A stretch of DNA of 54,602 nt, taken from an uncultured Collinsella sp. (lineage in GTDB: Bacteria; Actinomycetota; Coriobacteriia; Coriobacteriales; Coriobacteriaceae). The notes below the pieces were generated by a model, which saw only the letters and a program-made list of their open reading frames with translations, made no database searches and was not told the origin of the DNA. Location of the stretch: assembly GCA_900754745.1 (NCBI GenBank), contig CAAEEB010000046.1, positions 1 through 54,602 of the forward strand, read 5' to 3'. Positions 1 to 8,249 of the stretch are shown here, in pieces (position 1 is the first letter of the stretch; every line of letters begins with the position of its first letter). Made by a program: the position numbers and the translations under genes.

Positions 1-208
1 TACAGTCCTGCTCGCACGAAGAGCACATTAAGTGCTCTTCGGCTCGTGCGGAACTCGCGAAAAGTCTCACTGGCCGCGCCCGGCCCCCTGTGGGCGAGCA
101 AGCTGCGGAAACTCAGTCGGTCCAGAGCAATATCGTGCAAACGGAATTCTGGCTGAGTTTTTGTTCGACTGGTTGATCTAGTTGATGGGGTCTATCTATG
201 CCCTTTTG
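1..208. other. Non-coding region with two hairpins
   Basis: I see no convincing gene here. Two hairpins are visible. Positions 13-50 pair GAAGAGCAC (18-26) with GTGCTCTTC (32-40), extended by CGCACG/CGTGCG. Around 109-165, AAACTCAG and CCAGA pair with TCTGG and CTGAGTTT and run into a T-rich stretch, which resembles a plus-strand intrinsic terminator. Whatever gene they serve lies to the left of the window. Function is unknown. Confidence 0.5.
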
Positions 209-279
209 TAAGTTGCGGTGAAATAGGGACTGGATTTGGGGTTGAATCGTTTAAACAGTCCCTATTTCACCGCAACTTA
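209..279. repeat. Perfect 24-bp inverted repeat, 23-nt loop
   Basis: Positions 209-232 and 256-279 are exact reverse complements (24 of 24), separated by 23 nt. The arm core is GTTGCGGTGAAATAGGGAC. It sits between the fruA terminator and the left hairpins. There is no U-tract directly after either arm, so it is not a typical terminator. Its length and exactness suggest a mobile or recombining intergenic repeat rather than a regulator, which is inference. Confidence 0.75.
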
Positions 280-288
280 TTTGGGGAT

Positions 289-327
289 GAAAAAAGGCGG
301 AGGCCCTGGAGAGGGTCTCCGCCTTTG
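289..327 (-). terminator. Intrinsic terminator of the PTS gene
   Basis: On the minus strand AAAGGCGGAG pairs with CTCCGCCTTT around a short loop and is followed by a run of T (289-295 on the plus strand are A). It begins about 35 nt after the stop codon of the fructose-type PTS gene, as expected for its transcript end. Confidence 0.8.
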
Positions 328-361
328 TTACAAGGGGCGATATTATTCGCAAACTGCTGGA

Positions 362-2365
362 TTAGACCAAGCGGGCGTTGATCGTCTTGGCGATCTCGGC
401 GGCGTCGGTGGAACCCTTGACGGTGGCACGGAAGTCCTCGTCCATAAGCGCCTCGGCGACCTTGGACAGGATCTTGAGATGCGTGGTGCCAGCCTGAGCG
501 CCCGGGATGAGCAGGGCGATGGCAACGTTGACGGGAGCGCCATCCATAGTGTCCCAACCGGTCACGCCAGAGTCGTCCTTGACGACGATGACGGCAGCCT
601 CGGTGATGGCGTCGGACTTGGCATGCGGAATGGCGAAGCCCTCCATCATGCCCGTGGTGCCCTCGGCCTCGCGGGCCAGGAAGGCGTTCATCACGGCGTC
701 GGCATCGCTGGCGATACCGGCTTTGACGGCCTGGTTGGAGACAAAGCTCAGGGCCTCGTCACGAGAAGTGAAGTCCTCGGCGACAAAGACGTTCTCGACC
801 TTCACGAAGTCAGCAGCCTCGGCCTTGGGGGCCTCGACGGCAGCGGCCTTGGGGGCCTCAACCGGCTTGGTTGCAGGAGCGGGCTTCCGGTTCTTCTCGA
901 AATCGTACTTCTTGAAGGCCACGAACAGGATGCCACCGACCACGGCGCCGATGAGAATCGCGAGGACCCACTGCGGGCCGTTCTCGACAACGGGCAGGAC
1001 CAGGAAGCCGCCGTGAGGCGCCGGATCGTGAACGTTGAAGAAGATGGTCAAGATGGAAGCGATGGAAGAACCGACCATCATGATGGGCATGACGGGCCAG
1101 ATGTTCTTGGTCATGAACGGAATGGCGCCCTCGGTGATGTGGGTGCAACCAAGGATAAGGTTGACGATACCGGCGTCATGATCCTCCTGGCTGAAGTACT
1201 TCTTGCCGACAACGACGGCGAAGGTGGTGATCAGCGGCGGAACGATGCAAGCGGCGGAGACGGCAGCCATGAAGTTGGTGCCGAAGTTGTAGGTCTCGGT
1301 GCCGACGCCAGCTTCGAGAGCGGTACCGAGCAGGAAGGTGCCAGTAGCGTAAGCAGCCTTGTTGACCGGGCCGCCCATGTCAAATGCGCACATGCAGCCG
1401 ATGGCCAGGCCAAGGATCACCGGACCGGAGTTACCGAGGCTCTGCAGGAAATCCATCATGCCCTGGTTAATGGCAGCCATGGGGCCGGAAATACCGAGCA
1501 TGACCAGGCCGACGATGGCGGTAGAGCACAGCGGATACAGGAAGATTGCCTTCAGGCCATTAAGGCTCGCGGGAATTTTAGAGAAAACCTTCTCGAGCAG
1601 CAAAATGACATAGCCGGCGAGGAAGCCACCAACGATGCCGCCCAGGAAGCCAAAGCCCACACCCGAGCCTCCAGCGTCGATCATGCCGGTATCGGCGTTA
1701 ACGGGCAGACCCTGGATGGCGATCATGCCGGCGACGAAACCGGGAACGAGCGCCGGGCGCTTGCCGATGGACTCGGCGATGTAGGCGGAAAGCACGGGAA
1801 CCATGAGGTTCATGGCGATGCCGCCGATAATCTTGAGCATCGCGGCAAAGCTGTTGTAGTCGGCAGCCGTCGAATCAAAGGACGTGATGCCCCACAGGAA
1901 CGAAATGGCGGTCAGAACACCACCGGCGACAACGAAGACCAGCATGTGGCTGACGCCGTTCATGAGGTGCTTGTAGATGACGTGACCGATGGACTCCTTC
2001 TCCTCGACCTCGTCCTCGACATCGGCAGCAGCGGCAACCGTGTCGTCGCCCTTGGCGGCGAGCGCGCGGTCGATCAGCTTTCCGGCGGCCTCGACGGACA
2101 GGGCCTTGGAAACACCGACGGAAACCATGGGCTTACCGGCGAAACGCTCAGCCTGGACATCCTTATCGGCTGCGACGACGACGGCCTTGGCACCGGCGAT
2201 CTCGCTCTTGGTGAGCTCGTTCTCGACACCGACCTGGCCATGAGTCTCGACCTTAATGGTCAGACCTCGCTCGGCAGCTGCCTTCTCCAGCGCCTCCTTC
2301 GCCATGAAGGTGTGCGCAATGCCGGTCGGGCAACCGGTCGCGGCGATGATGTCAAACTTAGCCAT
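362..2365 (-). CDS. fruA: PTS fructose-family transporter, fused IIB-IIC-IIA
   Basis: This is a membrane permease that imports and phosphorylates a fructose-type sugar using phosphate from HPr. The 667-aa protein has a IIB domain at about 1-105 with the phospho-cysteine at Cys12 (ATGCPTGIAHT). A IIC membrane domain of several hydrophobic segments follows at about 125-485, then an Ala/Pro/Lys linker at about 490-519. The IIA domain lies at about 520-667, with its phospho-histidine at about 581 (GFAIPHAKSD). The start is the ATG at 2365, with AAGGAGG placed upstream; an in-frame extension to 2437 has no such site. No 1-phosphofructokinase gene is adjacent, so the exact sugar is unproven. It is divergent from a SIS-domain regulator that probably controls it. 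Confidence 0.93.
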   Translation of the reverse strand: MAKFDIIAATGCPTGIAHTFMAKEALEKAAAERGLTIKVETHGQVGVENELTKSEIAGAKAVVVAADKDVQAERFAGKPMVSVGVSKALSVEAAGKLIDRALAAKGDDTVAAAADVEDEVEEKESIGHVIYKHLMNGVSHMLVFVVAGGVLTAISFLWGITSFDSTAADYNSFAAMLKIIGGIAMNLMVPVLSAYIAESIGKRPALVPGFVAGMIAIQGLPVNADTGMIDAGGSGVGFGFLGGIVGGFLAGYVILLLEKVFSKIPASLNGLKAIFLYPLCSTAIVGLVMLGISGPMAAINQGMMDFLQSLGNSGPVILGLAIGCMCAFDMGGPVNKAAYATGTFLLGTALEAGVGTETYNFGTNFMAAVSAACIVPPLITTFAVVVGKKYFSQEDHDAGIVNLILGCTHITEGAIPFMTKNIWPVMPIMMVGSSIASILTIFFNVHDPAPHGGFLVLPVVENGPQWVLAILIGAVVGGILFVAFKKYDFEKNRKPAPATKPVEAPKAAAVEAPKAEAADFVKVENVFVAEDFTSRDEALSFVSNQAVKAGIASDADAVMNAFLAREAEGTTGMMEGFAIPHAKSDAITEAAVIVVKDDSGVTGWDTMDGAPVNVAIALLIPGAQAGTTHLKILSKVAEALMDEDFRATVKGSTDAAEIAKTINARLV

Positions 2366-2492
2366 GTGTCCCTCCTTTTTAAGTTTTGCGCCCGCAGGCG
2401 CTCCCCTACACGCGCTTAAATGCGCGTTTTTCCACACTTGAAAGATACCAACCTACCGTCCGCGTGAGAAGAGACAAGGCGCAATTCTCCGG

Positions 2493-2550
2493 TGAAAGGT
2501 TCTTTCATAACCGTAAACGGTAAGTGAAAGTTTACCATCAACACTTGAAA
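2493..2550. promoter_or_regulatory. Operator-like palindrome cluster between PTS gene and regulator
   Basis: The divergent spacer holds TGAAAG-GTT-CTTTCA (2493-2507, perfect arms). It overlaps a second inverted repeat centred on ACCGT-AA-ACGGT (2510-2521), flanked by TTTCA (2503-2507) and TGAAA (2525-2529). Further half-site-like words GTTTACC and TTGAAACGG follow up to about 2552. This is a plausible binding array for the RpiR-type regulator, but the regulator-site match is inference. Confidence 0.55.
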
Positions 2551-2636
2551 CGGCAAGGTGTATCTTGTAATTAAAAATGCCCGTATACTATGGCATGAAA
2601 AACGAGTCCGATTTTCATGCCAACCAGGAGCCATCC

Positions 2637-3494
2637 ATGACCGATAGCAGCAAGAGCGCGCTCTCCCTTATTAGCACGCACAAAGGGTACAGCGATTCAG
2701 AGCAGCGCATTGTCGACTATATATTGGAGCACCAGTCCGAGGCGCCGCGCCTGACGGCCGCCCAGCTCTCGCGCGCCGCTGCCACGTCCGAGGCGACGGT
2801 TTCGCGCTTTTGCCGCAAGCTGGGCTTTGGCAGCTTCCGCAGCTTTCAGTTTTCGTTGGCGCGCGACTTGGAGAGTCAGCGCAACGAGGGCCTGACCGAC
2901 GAGGTCTCGCTCGACAACATGGAGCAGAGCCTTAAAAATATCCTTGCCGCTAAGGTGAGCGAGCTTAATGCGACCATCGATGGCATTGATCACGACACGT
3001 TGGCCGCAGTTGTGCACGCACTTAAGAATGCCGGCGTTATTGAGTTTGCCGCCGTGGGCAATACGAACGCAGTCGCGCTCGATGCGACATTTAAGTTTTC
3101 GCAGCTGGGCCTGCGCTGTATGGCGAGCACCATCAGCGAGACATCAATCGGCTTTGCGCTCACGTTACGCCCTGGGGATGTCATCGTGCTGATCTCGAAC
3201 TCTGGCAAGTCGCGCCGACTGAATCGCATGGCAAAAGCAGCTCGCGACTGCGGCGCTACCGTAGTCGTCATCAGCAGCGACAGCAAGTCTCCACTTGCTC
3301 GCTTGGCCGACTACACCTTTAATACCGTGAACCACGAGGCACTGCTGACAACGGGCGACTTCGCTTTCTCCAAGATGAGCGCCACGATGATCATCGAGGT
3401 CATCTACAACTTCCTACTCCCCGAAATCGAAGACGCCCGCGAGCATATCAGCTACTACGAGGAGCTCATCCAGCCGGATAAGGTCGTGGAGTAG
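2637..3494 (+). CDS. RpiR/MurR-family transcriptional regulator with SIS domain
   Basis: This is a 285-aa cytoplasmic DNA-binding regulator. The N-terminal region to about residue 77 is the RpiR helix-turn-helix, with the typical run LSRAAATSEATVSRFCRKLG. A SIS sugar-phosphate-binding domain follows at about 110-240, with the SNSGKSRRL phosphosugar loop. The ATG at 2637 is chosen because GGAG lies 8 nt upstream; upstream in-frame ATGs at 2577 and 2595 lack this. A TATACT hexamer lies at 2584-2589. Its divergent placement to a PTS permease suggests that it senses a sugar phosphate and controls that gene and itself. The effector is not evident from sequence. Confidence 0.9.
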   Translation: MTDSSKSALSLISTHKGYSDSEQRIVDYILEHQSEAPRLTAAQLSRAAATSEATVSRFCRKLGFGSFRSFQFSLARDLESQRNEGLTDEVSLDNMEQSLKNILAAKVSELNATIDGIDHDTLAAVVHALKNAGVIEFAAVGNTNAVALDATFKFSQLGLRCMASTISETSIGFALTLRPGDVIVLISNSGKSRRLNRMAKAARDCGATVVVISSDSKSPLARLADYTFNTVNHEALLTTGDFAFSKMSATMIIEVIYNFLLPEIEDAREHISYYEELIQPDKVVE

Positions 3495-3527
3495 ACATTT
3501 TGGGGAGCCGGCAAACGCCATTCGCCG

Positions 3528-3679
3528 CGAAACCGGCCTATCTACTACGTTTTATCCGTATGGCCCAACCACATGCCGAAAATAGAAAAAACCGCAGGCG
3601 TTCTACCTGCGGTTTTCTTTTTGCAATTCTTGGCGTGGTAGCCGATAGCCTATTAAACGTAGTAGATGGGCCGGTTTCG
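3528..3679. repeat. 25-bp near-perfect inverted repeat flanking a terminator
   Basis: The arm at 3528-3552 and the arm at 3655-3679 are reverse complements at 24 of 25 positions. They share the core CTACTACGTTT next to AAACCGGCC, and weaker similarity extends outward (GCCg/GCCa). About 100 nt lie between them, including the terminator at 3588-3622. The symmetry resembles a small palindromic mobile element with the terminator as its core, or the ends of a MITE. No open frame is present. Confidence 0.65.
3588..3622. terminator. Bidirectional intrinsic terminator
   Basis: AAAACCGCAGG pairs with CCTGCGGTTTT around a 7-nt loop. T-rich tracts follow on both strands (CTTTTT on plus; TTTTTTC on minus). 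It ends the regulator transcript from the left and the recN operon from the right. Confidence 0.85.
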
Positions 3680-3715
3680 TGGCGGCCGGGTCGAAAATAC
3701 ATGTGGCGGTTCGGC

Positions 3716-5344
3716 CTAAGCACGCGCTTCTTCCAGCATCTGCCTGGCGTGCGCTAGGCTTGCCTCCGACTGATCGCCGCTCAGCATTCGGGCGATCTCG
3801 GCGGTACGGGCAGCGCCAGTCACCTCGTCCAGATGGGTTTGGGGAACGTCGCCGGGCTCCTTGCTCACCACGTAGTGTTTGTCGGCCATGACCGCAACCT
3901 GTGCCAGGTGCGTTACGACGATGACCTGATGCGTGGCGGCAAGATCGGCCAGCACGCCAGCAAGAGCACGGGCGGTGGAGCCACCGACACCGGCATCGAC
4001 CTCGTCGAACACCAGCGTATCCACGCCGTCCGCATTACCGAGGACAACCTTACTCGCCAGCATCACGCGGCTCAGCTCGCCGCCCGAGGCGATGCGGCGC
4101 AATGGACGAGGTGTCAAGCCGGCGCCACTGCGATATAGCAGCTCGTAGCTCGAAGGGCCTGCCGGAGTCCATTCGGCACGCGGAAGATCGCGCGACTCCC
4201 AGACGAGCTCGGCGCCGCCCATCTCCAGGCGCGCCATCTGACGACCAACCTCGTGACAAAAGCGCGGGGCAGCGGTGTTCCGCGCGCGCTTAAGTGCCTT
4301 GGCGGCAGCAAAGAGCTCGCGTTCAGCGCTCCCGAGTGCCTCGCGAGCCTTCTTGATCTGCTCATCACCATCATCGACTAGAGACAGCAGCTCTTGAGAG
4401 CGTTCGCGCATGGCAAAGACATCGTCCATGGTGGGACCCCACTGCCTCAGAATTCCCTTGAGGTCGGAATACCGCTCGCGCATGCGAGCGAGCTCACGAG
4501 GGTCAAACGCAACGCCATCGCGATAGGCACGCAGCTCGTTGGCGCAATCCTCCAGTGAGATGCAGGCGTCCGAAAGTGCGTCGGCGATGTCACCGAGCTT
4601 GCGGTCAACGGTCGCCATGCGTGAAAGCTCGGCCACGGCGCTGTTCACGGCATCGAGCGCTCCCCCTTCGGCAGCAAGCGATGCATGGGCCTCGTTGGCC
4701 GTCGCAACCAAGACCTCGGCGTGCTCCGAGCGCGGCAGCAGCTCCTCGAGTTCCTCGTACTCACCCGGCTTTGGGTCGACCTCGGCGATACGCTCGAGGG
4801 CAAAACGCGCTTCCTCGACGCGACTCCCCTGCGCGCGCGAGGCTTCCTCCACACGGCAAAGCTCCTTGGCGGCGGCACGCGAAGCCTTAAAGCAGGTGCG
4901 ATACTTCTCGAGCGCCTCAAGCGCCGCGCGCCCAGCCCAGGCATCGACCATGGCAACATGATGCGCTGGATCGAGCAGGCGCTGATGTTCATGCTGGCCA
5001 CATAGATCCATCATCACGCCGACGCACTCCGAAAGCTCGCGCACGCTGGCAATGCGGCCGTCAATTTTTACGCGGCTGCGGCCCTCGGCAGAAAGGCTGC
5101 GCTGCACGGTGAAGCCATCCGTGTCGTGCGGGCCGTCGAACAGGCGCGCCTCGACGCTGGCAAGCGCCTCGCCCTCGCGAACCGTCGACGAATCGGCGCG
5201 CTCGCCCAAAATAAGCTTGAGCGCCGAAAGCAGCGCGGTCTTGCCAGCACCGGTCTCACCGGTCAGGACGGTCAAGCCGGCACTCGGCACCAACGTCGCC
5301 TCGCGAATGAGTGCAATGTTGGAAACCTGCAGCTCATCGATCAT
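3716..5344 (-). CDS. recN: DNA repair protein RecN
   Basis: RecN is an SMC-like ATPase that acts in double-strand break repair and presynaptic recombination. The 542-aa protein is close to the usual length. It carries a Walker A motif GETGAGKT at residues 29-36, a central coiled-coil region rich in Ala/Glu/Arg, the ABC signature ASGGELSRVMLA, and a Walker B with the family sequence FDEVDAGVGG near the C-terminus. The ATG at 5344 overlaps the end of nadK by 11 nt, so the two are co-translated. This is the last gene of the efp-to-recN run. A bidirectional terminator lies downstream. Confidence 0.95.
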   Translation of the reverse strand: MIDELQVSNIALIREATLVPSAGLTVLTGETGAGKTALLSALKLILGERADSSTVREGEALASVEARLFDGPHDTDGFTVQRSLSAEGRSRVKIDGRIASVRELSECVGVMMDLCGQHEHQRLLDPAHHVAMVDAWAGRAALEALEKYRTCFKASRAAAKELCRVEEASRAQGSRVEEARFALERIAEVDPKPGEYEELEELLPRSEHAEVLVATANEAHASLAAEGGALDAVNSAVAELSRMATVDRKLGDIADALSDACISLEDCANELRAYRDGVAFDPRELARMRERYSDLKGILRQWGPTMDDVFAMRERSQELLSLVDDGDEQIKKAREALGSAERELFAAAKALKRARNTAAPRFCHEVGRQMARLEMGGAELVWESRDLPRAEWTPAGPSSYELLYRSGAGLTPRPLRRIASGGELSRVMLASKVVLGNADGVDTLVFDEVDAGVGGSTARALAGVLADLAATHQVIVVTHLAQVAVMADKHYVVSKEPGDVPQTHLDEVTGAARTAEIARMLSGDQSEASLAHARQMLEEARA

Positions 5345-6194
5345 GACGCACTCCGTAGAACACGCGGCTCACCGAGTTGTAGAAGCTCTCGGGGCCGTAG
5401 TCGAGCAGCAGCACATCGCCGGGACCACGGCGCACGGCCACGCTCTCAACCGTGCCGTCGCATGTAATAAACTGTCCGTCGATGGCAATGGCCGGCACGC
5501 TTGGGCGATCATCGGACATAAAGATCTCGACGACATCGCTTGGCGAAGTCAAGAACGCACGGGCCTGAATGGTGTGCGGAGCGATGGGCACGCAAACCAT
5601 ACCCGTGTAATCGGGGCTCACGATAGGGCCGCCGGCGGAAAGCGCATAGCCCGTAGAGCCGGTCGCCGTGGACACAACAACGCCGTCACCGCGCAGGCGA
5701 TCGATATGATGGCCGGACACCGTGATGTCAAACTCGACCATATCGGACAGGGGCCCGCGCGTAAGCGCCATATCGTTGAGGGCGAACGAACGCACGACAT
5801 CTTTCGTACCGTCCTCGCGCACGGAAATGATGTCTGCGGCGATCGTAGCGCGACGGCTCACGTGGAGCTCACCGGACAGGGCATCGCTCACAACCTGCAA
5901 AATGTCGCGCTCCTCGGGGCTCGCGGCCGTCAAAAAGCCCAAGTGGCCATAGGAAAGACCCAAAATGGGAATCTCACGATAGTTAAGGATGCGGGCGGCA
6001 CGCAGCAACGTACCGTCGCCGCCGAGCGTAATGACCAGGTCGGCATCGTCAACATCGGGCGTGCTCTGGATCTTGGAACGCTGGTCGGCAGCCCATGCAA
6101 CCTCGTAGCCCTGGCGCGAAAGCCAAAGCTCGAGCATCAGGCCGCTCTCGACTGCCTCTTGCTTGTAGTAATTGGGAACCAGAAAGACCTTCAT
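5334..6194 (-). CDS. nadK: NAD kinase
   Basis: NAD kinase phosphorylates NAD to NADP with ATP or polyphosphate in the cytosol. At 286 aa it has the usual length. The diagnostic GGDGTLL is at about residues 58-64, NDMAL and a TGSTGYALSAGGP block follow in the C-terminal half, and the N-terminus begins with a Rossmann-like strand (KVFLVPN). The start codon overlaps the stop of the TlyA-family gene as ATGA, and the 3' end overlaps recN by 11 nt. The tlyA-nadK-recN order is common in Gram-positive bacteria and actinobacteria. Confidence 0.95.
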   Translation of the reverse strand: MKVFLVPNYYKQEAVESGLMLELWLSRQGYEVAWAADQRSKIQSTPDVDDADLVITLGGDGTLLRAARILNYREIPILGLSYGHLGFLTAASPEERDILQVVSDALSGELHVSRRATIAADIISVREDGTKDVVRSFALNDMALTRGPLSDMVEFDITVSGHHIDRLRGDGVVVSTATGSTGYALSAGGPIVSPDYTGMVCVPIAPHTIQARAFLTSPSDVVEIFMSDDRPSVPAIAIDGQFITCDGTVESVAVRRGPGDVLLLDYGPESFYNSVSRVFYGVRHDR

Positions 6195-7003
6195 AGCGTT
6201 GCAGCTTTCTCGCTCAAAACCGATACCTGGGATTGCAGCTCATCGTCGGCGCGCTCCCCGGGGGCAAACCTCGTGCCGTACAGGAAAAACTCGACGTTGC
6301 CCTTGGCACCATGGATAGGCGATACGCACACGTCGACCGGGAACAGGCCCTTAGCGGCAAAGAGTTCAATCGCCGCCACGAGCGTATCGCGGCGGACGGC
6401 GGGGTCGGTAACGATGCCGCCCTCGCCCACCAGCGCAGCCGGCGCCTCAAACTGCGGCTTTACGAGCGTGCAAAACGAACCCGAAGGCTTCAGACACGCC
6501 AGCACGGCGTCGATGATATTCGCGATACTTGTAAACGACACATCGCACACGGCCAGATCGATAGCGCCGCCGTAGCCGAGCTCGGGCAGCTGCGTCACAT
6601 TCGTGCGCTCGTGGAGCGTCACGCGATCGTCCTGACGAAGCGACCAATCGAACTGAGCACGGCCCACGTCGACCGAAACGACCGTGGCGGCGCCGCGCTT
6701 GAGCAGGCAATCGGTAAAGCCGCCCGTGGAGCATCCCACATCGAGGCAAGCAAGGTCCGTCGGATCGATCCCAAACGCATCGAGCGCGCCCTCGAGCTTG
6801 AGCCCGCCGCGCCCAACATACGGGATGTGCCCCTTAACGTGCAGTGGCAGGCCCGGCGTCACCTTGAGCCCCGGGGAGGTCAAACGCTCACCGCCACTCG
6901 AAACCAAGCCGGCCATAAGAGTGCGAAGGGCATCCGCGCGATCGGCGCAGATGCCCTGTGAAATCAGTTCGTCATCGAGACGCACGCGTTTCATGAATGC
7001 CAT
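6191..7003 (-). CDS. tlyA: TlyA-family rRNA 2'-O-methyltransferase / hemolysin-like
   Basis: TlyA proteins are SAM-dependent methyltransferases that modify rRNA cytidines; TlyA loss gives capreomycin resistance in mycobacteria. The 270-aa protein has an S4 RNA-binding domain at about residues 4-65. A FtsJ-like Rossmann domain follows with the SAM loop LDVGCSTGGFTDCLL and a VKPQFE motif. The ATG at 7003 is favoured because it shares TGATG with the xseB stop. A TTG at 7006 is the only upstream alternative. The nadK start overlaps its stop. Confidence 0.92.
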   Translation of the reverse strand: MAFMKRVRLDDELISQGICADRADALRTLMAGLVSSGGERLTSPGLKVTPGLPLHVKGHIPYVGRGGLKLEGALDAFGIDPTDLACLDVGCSTGGFTDCLLKRGAATVVSVDVGRAQFDWSLRQDDRVTLHERTNVTQLPELGYGGAIDLAVCDVSFTSIANIIDAVLACLKPSGSFCTLVKPQFEAPAALVGEGGIVTDPAVRRDTLVAAIELFAAKGLFPVDVCVSPIHGAKGNVEFFLYGTRFAPGERADDELQSQVSVLSEKAATL

Positions 7004-7269
7004 CAACCATTCGTATCCGGAGATGCAGCCTGTCTATCTTGGGACTCGTTTGCCGCATCCTCATCGTATTCCTGCTCGAGCTTGTCGGCCTCACGCGGCG
7101 TCAGCTCAAACTTGTCGACCATATCGACCGCACGGGAGCCCAGCTCAATCGCCTCGTCAAACAAATCGAGCGAACGCTCCAAGGACGTATCCTTGGAGCG
7201 AACGGTGGCGATAATCTGGTCCAGGCGATCCGAGATCTCATCGAAGTTGCGGACGGAACCCTCTGGCAT
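7003..7269 (-). CDS. xseB: Exodeoxyribonuclease VII small subunit
   Basis: XseB is the small subunit of the exonuclease that degrades single-stranded DNA. The 88-aa protein carries the family helix pair, with EISDRLDQIIATVRSKDT and SLERSLDLFDEAIELG near the start, plus an acidic C-terminal tail. The ATG at 7269 has GAGGAG upstream. It lies 2 nt after nusB and overlaps the TlyA gene start. The large subunit gene xseA, normally the direct neighbour, is absent here and must be elsewhere in the genome. Confidence 0.88.
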   Translation of the reverse strand: MPEGSVRNFDEISDRLDQIIATVRSKDTSLERSLDLFDEAIELGSRAVDMVDKFELTPREADKLEQEYDEDAANESQDRQAASPDTNG

Positions 7270-7271
7270 GG

Positions 7272-7859
7272 CTACTCCTCGATGGAGTCGGCCTCGACGG
7301 CCTCAGCAGTGTCCGCATCCTCAGCAAGTACACCGGCGGCAGCCTGAGCGGCAGCGACCTTGGCGGCCGCCTCGGCAGCCTGTGCCTCCTCGCGAGCGCG
7401 ATCCTCGGCCAGCAGCTCTTGGTACAGGTCCTCGCCCGGCAGCTCCTCACTGCGAGCGATCTTGCCCAGCACGCCGTTGACAAACGACGCGGACTGGTCG
7501 GTACCATAAGCCTTGGCAATCTCGACGGCCTCGTTGATCACGATAGCGTCCGAGACCTCTTCGTCGGTAAGGAAGCGCATCTCGTAGACGGCGATACGCA
7601 GCAGGTTGCGGTCGGCACCGGGCATGCGCATAAGATCCCAGTTCTTGGCGACGGCGCGCAGGGCACAGTCGATGCGATCGATATGCTCGTAGGCACCGCG
7701 GCAAAGCTCCAGTGCATAGGGGTCGAGGGGACCCTTCGAGATCAGGAAATCGCCCTCGAGGACGCGCTCGAGCGGGCTGTCCGTGGCCTCGGCCTGGAAC
7801 AGCAGCTGCAGCGCCTGACTGCGGGCAAGCGTGCGCCCGCGATAAACCTTAAGGCTCAA
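7272..7859 (-). CDS. nusB: Transcription antitermination factor NusB
   Basis: NusB binds boxA RNA with ribosomal protein S10 to prevent termination in rRNA operons. Residues about 8-145 match the NusB all-helical fold (RTLARSQALQLLFQAE near the start; RNLLRIAVYEMRFL and VINEAVEIAKAYG later). The remaining 50 residues form an Ala/Glu-rich acidic tail, which makes the protein longer (195 aa) than the usual 130-160. The start is a TTG at 7859, preceded at good distance by AAGGAG. It lies 3 nt after the Asp23-family gene in the efp operon. Confidence 0.93.
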   Translation of the reverse strand: MSLKVYRGRTLARSQALQLLFQAEATDSPLERVLEGDFLISKGPLDPYALELCRGAYEHIDRIDCALRAVAKNWDLMRMPGADRNLLRIAVYEMRFLTDEEVSDAIVINEAVEIAKAYGTDQSASFVNGVLGKIARSEELPGEDLYQELLAEDRAREEAQAAEAAAKVAAAQAAAGVLAEDADTAEAVEADSIEE

Positions 7860-7862
7860 AGG

Positions 7863-8225
7863 TTACTCCTTGGGGAAAACGAGGCCGTCGATGCAAACAT
7901 CAACGCGCTCGACCTCGACGCCCACCTGGGCATCGATGGCAGCGACCACGGCGGCGCGAACGGCCTCGGCGAGTTTCTTGAACGGATAGCCAAAGAACAC
8001 CACGACACGCACGGTGAGTGCGAGCTTGTCGCCGACGACCTCGGCCTCGACCGCCGGCTCGGAAGCCGGGGCCTTGGACGAGAGCATCATGGAGACAAGG
8101 TTGGTGGCAAGGTCCTTGACGCCAACGGAGGCGATGCCCTCGACATCCGACACGGCGCGCGAGACGATGGCGGTCAGAACATCGGGCGAAATGCCGATGC
8201 CGTCAATCTTGATTTCCTGGGGCAT
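7863..8225 (-). CDS. Asp23/Gls24 family protein
   Basis: Asp23/Gls24 proteins are small envelope-stress or membrane-associated proteins with no known enzyme activity. The 120-aa protein has the pattern of the family: an IVSRAVSDVEGIASVGV segment near residue 20, a conserved beta-rich middle, and VRAAVVAAIDAQVGVEVERV near the C-terminus. The ATG at 8225 has AGGAGG upstream. The efp-asp23-nusB order matches the Gram-positive yqhY context, where YqhY is tied to fatty-acid metabolism. A second family member is at 53970-54326. Confidence 0.88.
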   Translation of the reverse strand: MPQEIKIDGIGISPDVLTAIVSRAVSDVEGIASVGVKDLATNLVSMMLSSKAPASEPAVEAEVVGDKLALTVRVVVFFGYPFKKLAEAVRAAVVAAIDAQVGVEVERVDVCIDGLVFPKE

Positions 8226-8249
8226 GAGTCCTCCTAGAAGAGTTGGTTG

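Noticed and set aside
236..2419. Long plus-strand open frame opposite the PTS gene (727 codons)
   Set aside because: It is a shadow of the minus-strand gene: GC-rich third positions keep the opposite frame open. The translation has no domain pattern and is Gly/Asp/His-rich as expected for such mirrors.
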